A stretch of DNA of 64,000 nucleotides from Acetobacter conturbans. Lineage in GTDB: Bacteria; Pseudomonadota; Alphaproteobacteria; Acetobacterales; Acetobacteraceae. Below are positions 60,062 to 64,000 of this stretch, in pieces. How positions within the stretch are numbered: the first letter of the stretch is position 1; the number at the start of each line of letters is the position of its first letter. A model generated the notes under the pieces. It ran no database searches, was not told where the DNA came from, and saw only the letters and a program-made list of their open reading frames with translations. The stretch lies in assembly GCF_011516755.1 (NCBI RefSeq), contig NZ_WOSY01000006.1, positions 1 through 64,000 of the forward strand, read 5' to 3'. The position numbers and the translations under genes are program-made.

Positions 60062-61777
60062 TTAAACGCTTTCCGCGACCCAGTTTCTTTTCTTCGTCGC
60101 CTTGCCGATGCCCGGATTCAGGCAGTTGCAGGGATCGAGTGACTGGTAATGGTCCAGCATCTCTTTCGGCGCATAATAAAGATGACCGACATTGTGCTCG
60201 GCCGGGTATTTCGCCCCCCGTTCGTCAAGGCCCGGCAGCATGGAGTGCTCGACCTCCATGGCGTCATAACCCTTTTTCACCACGTAATCCTGATGCATCA
60301 CATGGCACAGGAAGTGACCGTAATAGAGTTTGACGATCAGCTTGTCCTCGATCTCCTTCGGGAGATGCTCGAACCAGTCGCGGTCATTACGACGCAGCGC
60401 AACGTCAAGCGCCACGATGTCTTCGGCTTCCTTGTGATGAACGGCGCGGTAACGCACTGCGGCACCGGCGGCGGCAAAGCGATGCAGGAAAGCACGTTTA
60501 CCCTCATCGGCGGTGCACTCGAAATACTCGCCCGTCGCTTTTCCGAAAAAGTCCTTGAGATAGGCCTGCATCGGTTCCGTGAGTTCGGCCGACACCTTCA
60601 GCATCAGATGGTGCTCGAAGCGATCACGATATTCCAGCATCCGCTTGGGAAGCTGCTGCGGCAGAAAATGGCTGAACGCCTGCATCAGCCGATCGCTGAG
60701 ATGGTCGGGGAGGAAGCTGAACTTCTGGGCAAAGATATCGGAGCGCGACTTCATGGCAAACATCTTCGGCAGGAACTCCGTGCCAAAGTACCGGATCACT
60801 GCGAACGTATCCTTGCCGTATTTTTCAGCAATGTTGAAGGCGTCGCGATGAATGTATTCGCCTGCGATGGGAAGCGTGTCGAAGCCAGTCAGAACATGAC
60901 GGCGCAGGTCTTCCAGTTCCTCGGTGTTGTTGCTGCCGATATAGAAGACGCTGGTGTTTTTCTCTGCCGGAAAGGTGTCGAGGCGCACTGCGAAGACGAC
61001 AAGTTTGCCCGCGCATCCTGCCGCTTCATGCCACCGCTGCGGATCGGCATTGAAGCGGGCAGGGGTGTCGGCGTCGATCTCGCGAACGTGGTTGATATAA
61101 TTCCCGTCATGCCCCCGACCGGCGTTCCAGTCGATGTCGGCATCCGTGAAAGCACCTGCCTCCAGCTTGGTCAGAACAGTTTCCGGATCGTTGCCAAGCT
61201 GAATGCCAAGGTGGTTGACGAGACGAAGCTGCCCGTCCACGCCGATCTGCCCGAAGACCGCCATTTCCGTATAAGCAGGCCCACGCTGGACCAGTGCGCC
61301 GCCGGAGTTGTTGCTCACACCGCCGAGGACGGAGGCGCCGATGCAGGACGAGCCGATGACGGAGTGCGGCTCCCGCCCTACGGCGGCCAGCTTGCTCTCA
61401 AGCTCGTACAATGTTGCTCCGGGCAGGCAGACGACCTGCTTGCCATCTCCGATCAGATGGGCGCGATCAAGGCGCAGTGTGCTGATAAGGACGATGTCAC
61501 GGTCATAATTGTTGCCGTCCGGCGTGGAGCCGCCTGTCAGGCCGGTATTGGCGGCCTGCATGATGATGATCTTGTCCGCCGCCACACAGGCCTGTGCCAC
61601 GCGCCACAGTTCGACGAGCGAGCCGGGCTGGATCACGGCCAGCACTTTCCCCGCACCGAAGCGGAAACCGTGCGTGAAGCGATAGGTCGCGGCATCACTC
61701 GTCAGAACGTGGGCGTGGCCAACGATGGTCTGGAGGGACGAAATGAGGTCTGGATTGGCTGAAGGCTGAACAGTCAT
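60062..61777 (-). CDS. dld: Quinone-dependent D-lactate dehydrogenase
   Basis: A peripheral membrane FAD enzyme that oxidises D-lactate to pyruvate and passes electrons to ubiquinone. The 571-residue length equals that of E. coli Dld. The FAD-binding PP-loop region has IIIMQAANTGLTGGSTPDGN and SVIGSSCIGASVLGGVSNNS. The Dld-specific C-terminal membrane-binding domain includes FEHHLMLKVSAELTEPMQAY and KLIVKLYYGHFLCHVMHQDY, ending with the DPCNCLNPGIGK motif. Such membrane dehydrogenases are abundant in acetic acid bacteria. It is a single gene, divergent from the glycosyltransferase. Confidence 0.96.
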   Translation of the reverse strand: MTVQPSANPDLISSLQTIVGHAHVLTSDAATYRFTHGFRFGAGKVLAVIQPGSLVELWRVAQACVAADKIIIMQAANTGLTGGSTPDGNNYDRDIVLISTLRLDRAHLIGDGKQVVCLPGATLYELESKLAAVGREPHSVIGSSCIGASVLGGVSNNSGGALVQRGPAYTEMAVFGQIGVDGQLRLVNHLGIQLGNDPETVLTKLEAGAFTDADIDWNAGRGHDGNYINHVREIDADTPARFNADPQRWHEAAGCAGKLVVFAVRLDTFPAEKNTSVFYIGSNNTEELEDLRRHVLTGFDTLPIAGEYIHRDAFNIAEKYGKDTFAVIRYFGTEFLPKMFAMKSRSDIFAQKFSFLPDHLSDRLMQAFSHFLPQQLPKRMLEYRDRFEHHLMLKVSAELTEPMQAYLKDFFGKATGEYFECTADEGKRAFLHRFAAAGAAVRYRAVHHKEAEDIVALDVALRRNDRDWFEHLPKEIEDKLIVKLYYGHFLCHVMHQDYVVKKGYDAMEVEHSMLPGLDERGAKYPAEHNVGHLYYAPKEMLDHYQSLDPCNCLNPGIGKATKKRNWVAESV

Positions 61778-62081
61778 GGGAAACCGGAATGTCCTTTGTT
61801 CTCTGGCAGAAGCCAGTCTTGCCTTTCACCATAGAGCGGACGGCGAGGCGTTGGCAGAGGCCAGGGCGGTGAGATGTATATCTGTTCGATATGGCTGGCG
61901 TGCATTGGGTGGATATTGGAGTCTGTCAGGTGAAGGCCGGAGAGAGGCTGTTATTATGCATGTGTTGAGAAAAGAATGTTGCTGGAGCACCAGATAGTGA
62001 TTTTCGAGAGGACAGGGGAGAGGGACAGCCATCCCGGTTTTGCCTGTCCACTCAGTTCTCTTCCATTGCAGGCAGTTTTCC
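61778..62081. promoter_or_regulatory. Divergent intergenic region
   Basis: This gap separates dld from the glycosyltransferase gene and should hold promoters for both. I could not identify convincing -35/-10 boxes, operators or a small gene in it. Confidence 0.35.
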
Positions 62082-63167
62082 ATGTCACAGGTCTTGCAGT
62101 CCGCTTACGCATCTCCCGTTGCCCGCTGCATTACCATGCAGAAAAACGAGCGGACGTTGCTGGAGCCTTGGTTGCTGCATCATGCTTCCCTTTTCGGGTT
62201 TTCTGCTCTGACGGTCATTGACAATGGCTCCGATGATCCTGTCGTGCGCAATATCCTCCGTCGCTACGAAAAGCGTGGTGTAACGGTCATATGGGATCGC
62301 ACCTCAAGGGATGACTTTATTCATAAGGGAGACGTGATTGCGGACGTGATCCGCAGGTGGGATCGGGAAGGCGGATATGACTTTGCTTTCCCGCTCGATT
62401 GCGACGAATTCATCGTGGCTCTCACCGATCATCTGGCGTGGGATCAGCGAACTGTGCTGTCAGCACTCGAGACAATGTCGGGGAGGCAGGCGACTTTCAT
62501 AAATGACCGCATCCTGCTGAACGTGCCTTCCCGACCGGGTTATTTCCTGCCGCAGATCGTGACGCGTCCCGTTCTGGCAGCCGGTTCCATTGTTTCGCTG
62601 GACCACGGCTTTCATTCTGCCAGGACCATTTATCCTTATCACTGGGTGCAGGCGCCGCTTGCCTGTCTGCATCTCCATAATCGTCCACACTTCAGTGATA
62701 TTCAGGCCGCAGCCCTTGAAAAGCTACGTCATCTCATCGGTGATGCCGATCCGGCCACTGTCACCCCCACATTGGAGGGACAGCATCTCTATTCCTACTT
62801 TCAATCAACGGAAGAAGAGTTCGTCCAGCAGTATCGCGATCACGCGGATGTCTATGTTCCGGGTATTCGGGAACATTTCGAACGCCTCGGCGTGGACTGG
62901 CGATTGCTGCTTGGAGAAGGCGGCGTTCAGCTTCCGTTGCGACCGCCTGCCGGTTATCTCGTTCATTCTTCAGCAGATTGCGAAAGCGTCCATCGTTTCG
63001 AGCAATTCGATGCGGCATTTTACGCGCATGCGAACCCGGACGTTGCAACCGACAATTTTTACGGCCGATGGCCGTTGGTGCATTACGTCATGAACGGATG
63101 GAAGGAGGGGCGTTTGCCAAATGCCGTGTCTGCTGAACCCATCATCCTGAAACAGGCCGAGGCATAA
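62082..63167 (+). CDS. Family 2 glycosyltransferase (GT2_4 type)
   Basis: A 361-residue protein starting MSQVLQSAYASPVARCITMQ. It resembles GT2_4 enzymes: KNERTLLEPWLLHHASLFGF near the N-terminus, then TVIDNGSDDP, and the DxD-like metal site FPLDCDEFIV. The C-terminal FDAAFYAHANPDVATDNFYG, followed by PLVHYVMNGWKEGRLPN, is a repeat motif often joined to cell-surface glycosyltransferases. The acceptor is unknown; surface polysaccharide or protein are possible. No other polysaccharide gene lies nearby. Confidence 0.85.
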   Translation: MSQVLQSAYASPVARCITMQKNERTLLEPWLLHHASLFGFSALTVIDNGSDDPVVRNILRRYEKRGVTVIWDRTSRDDFIHKGDVIADVIRRWDREGGYDFAFPLDCDEFIVALTDHLAWDQRTVLSALETMSGRQATFINDRILLNVPSRPGYFLPQIVTRPVLAAGSIVSLDHGFHSARTIYPYHWVQAPLACLHLHNRPHFSDIQAAALEKLRHLIGDADPATVTPTLEGQHLYSYFQSTEEEFVQQYRDHADVYVPGIREHFERLGVDWRLLLGEGGVQLPLRPPAGYLVHSSADCESVHRFEQFDAAFYAHANPDVATDNFYGRWPLVHYVMNGWKEGRLPNAVSAEPIILKQAEA

Positions 63168-63243
63168 GAACCGCAATCACAAAGTAAGGAGTGGAGATTC
63201 ATCCTTTTGGATGCTCTGCTCTCTTGGTATTTTCATGAAGAAC

Positions 63244-63280
63244 AAGCTTTACCGGCCAGTGATGAGCAGAAGTAAAGCTT
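63244..63280 (+). terminator. Hairpin after the glycosyltransferase gene
   Basis: AAGCTTTAC (63244-63252) pairs with GTAAAGCTT (63272-63280), with a 19-base loop. It may terminate the glycosyltransferase mRNA, but no T-run follows. Confidence 0.4.
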
Positions 63281-63343
63281 TACAATCACGTGTTTGCACT
63301 GGTCATCTCTTCAAGTGTCTACCAGATGCCACATGAAAACCTG

Positions 63344-63405
63344 CACCCCCAGCATGAGCTTCGCACAGGAAGAATCCTTCAATCGCGAAGCTCATGCTGG
63401 GGGTG
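63344..63405 (-). terminator. 21-bp perfect inverted repeat after the DUF4167 gene
   Basis: Bases 63344-63364 are an exact complement of 63385-63405 (ends CACCCCCAGC and GCTGGGGGTG), with a 20-base loop that itself pairs as AGGA/TCCT. It begins 13 bases past the stop of the leftward gene and is followed on that strand by CAGGTTTTC. It probably terminates or protects that mRNA; the arms are unusually long. Confidence 0.6.
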
Positions 63406-63417
63406 TTGAAGGCGATG

Positions 63418-63864
63418 CTAAAGAGAAGCTTCTTCAGCCTCGGCAGTATTGTCGGGCTGGCCGTTGTTGTTGCCACCTTCCTCTTCCGAAGGTGCTTCGG
63501 CGTCCTGCTGCTGCTGCTGGTAAGGGGTGCGTGGCCGGGCAGTGCGTTCCTGACGCTCTTGCTGCGCCTGCTGCGCCGCCTGATTCATAGCATTCAGAAT
63601 CCGGAAGTAATGTTCGGCGTGCTGGAAATATGCCTCTGCCGTGACGCGGTCACCACTGCTGGTCGCATCTCGTCCAAGCTGGAGATATTTCTCAAAAAGC
63701 TGCTGTGCCGTTCCGCGCACCCGCACTTCCGGTCCATTGCTGTCGAACACATGATTGCGGTTTAGCGGGATTTGACCATTAAAGCTGCGTCCGCTGCTGC
63801 TACCGCTGCTACTTCCGCTTCCGCTTGGACGATTATGACGGCTGCGCATGCGTTTTATATTCAT
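63418..63864 (-). CDS. DUF4167 protein
   Basis: A 148-residue alphaproteobacterial protein. The conserved block is near residues 30-95 (NHVFDSNGPEVRVRGTAQQL, then FEKYLQLGRDATSSGDRVTA and EAYFQHAEHYFRILNAM). The N-terminus is basic with a Gly/Ser run (SGSGSSSGSSSG), and the C-terminus has a glutamine run and an acidic tail. It is thought to bind RNA, but this is not proven. The ATG overlaps the stop of the upstream partial gene as ATGA. Confidence 0.88.
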   Translation of the reverse strand: MNIKRMRSRHNRPSGSGSSSGSSSGRSFNGQIPLNRNHVFDSNGPEVRVRGTAQQLFEKYLQLGRDATSSGDRVTAEAYFQHAEHYFRILNAMNQAAQQAQQERQERTARPRTPYQQQQQDAEAPSEEEGGNNNGQPDNTAEAEEASL

Positions 63865-64000
63865 GGCGTTACCACGAGACCTTCTTGCGTTTTGATCAGT
63901 TTGTTCCTTGAACGGCTGGTAGCAGCTTGAATCACGCCTCGATCAAGGAGTTTCAGGCTGCTCGCTTCGTAACCAAGATTACTCGGTTGTCGGAAGGCAA
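63861..64000 (-). CDS. 3' end of an unidentified gene (runs off window)
   Basis: One leftward frame is open from the window edge to a TGA at 63861-63863 that overlaps the DUF4167 start. It encodes 45 residues, including GYEASSLKLLDRGVIQAATS and ending KTQEGLVVTP. The overlap, codon use and open frame suggest an upstream operon partner. I do not recognise the product. Confidence 0.45.
   Translation of the reverse strand, partial: AFRQPSNLGYEASSLKLLDRGVIQAATSRSRNKLIKTQEGLVVTP

Noticed and set aside
60149-61762. Long rightward open frame opposite dld
   Set aside because: It mirrors the high-GC codon pattern of dld, whose identity is certain; the translation has no recognisable domain.

Overview
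The window looks like chromosomal DNA of an alphaproteobacterium, most likely an acetic acid bacterium (Acetobacteraceae). The clues are the alphaproteobacterial flagellin regulators FlbT and FlaF, the order ubiE < > mutM - rpsT - dnaA - dnaN - recF - gyrB, a DUF4167 protein, and a signal-less GH68 levansucrase of the Zymomonas/acetic-acid-bacterium type. The genus cannot be fixed from the sequence alone. Most of the window is GC-rich, densely coding core genome. I saw no insertion sequence, prophage, CRISPR array, rRNA or tRNA.

Layout. 0.3-3.9 kb: a leftward flagellin unit (flbT, flagellin, a TPR-glycosyltransferase, flaF) in which a terminator sits just after flagellin; the glycosyltransferase and flaF are visibly AT-rich. 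4.1-9.6 kb: a LysR regulator, rpsD with a structured leader, prfC, an IclR regulator behind a strong inverted repeat, and a DUF3108 exported protein. 9.7-18.4 kb: oligoendopeptidase F, a 2OG-Fe(II) oxygenase, two tandem paralogous aspartate-type aminotransferases, levansucrase, gluQRS, an HNH nuclease and a small lipoprotein. 18.6-24.7 kb: a copper chaperone/copper ATPase pair, two TadE-like pseudopilins and an OPT transporter. 24.9-32.0 kb: a DUF3772-MscS channel, an SDR, an M16 protease and an exported methyltransferase.

32.1-38.0 kb: a leftward run ubiE - coaBC - dut - ABC permease - ABC ATPase. It joins ubiquinone and CoA synthesis and nucleotide sanitation to a transporter with a double-length permease and no binding protein. 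38.1-46.3 kb: the DNA maintenance block mutM, rpsT, dnaA, dnaN, recF, gyrB. 46.3-47.5 kb: two uncharacterised genes. 47.6-51.7 kb: the overlapping leftward operon miaB - phoH - ybeY - corC (RNA modification and maturation plus an ion-efflux accessory protein). 51.9-59.4 kb: an acyltransferase divergent from tamA-tamB (envelope biogenesis). 59.4-60.0 kb: an AT-rich island with gene-like debris and an 18-bp perfect palindrome. 60.1-64 kb: quinone-linked D-lactate dehydrogenase, a family 2 glycosyltransferase, a 21-bp inverted repeat, a DUF4167 gene and the 3' end of one more gene.

There is no clearly new defence or mobile system here. The points that most deserve a second look are recF, which has no standard start codon in front of its conserved N-terminus; mutM, whose zinc finger lacks the fourth cysteine; the AT-rich island with its palindrome; two mutually exclusive hairpins between convergent genes at 32.0 kb; the IclR operator; and the flagellin-linked glycosyltransferase.
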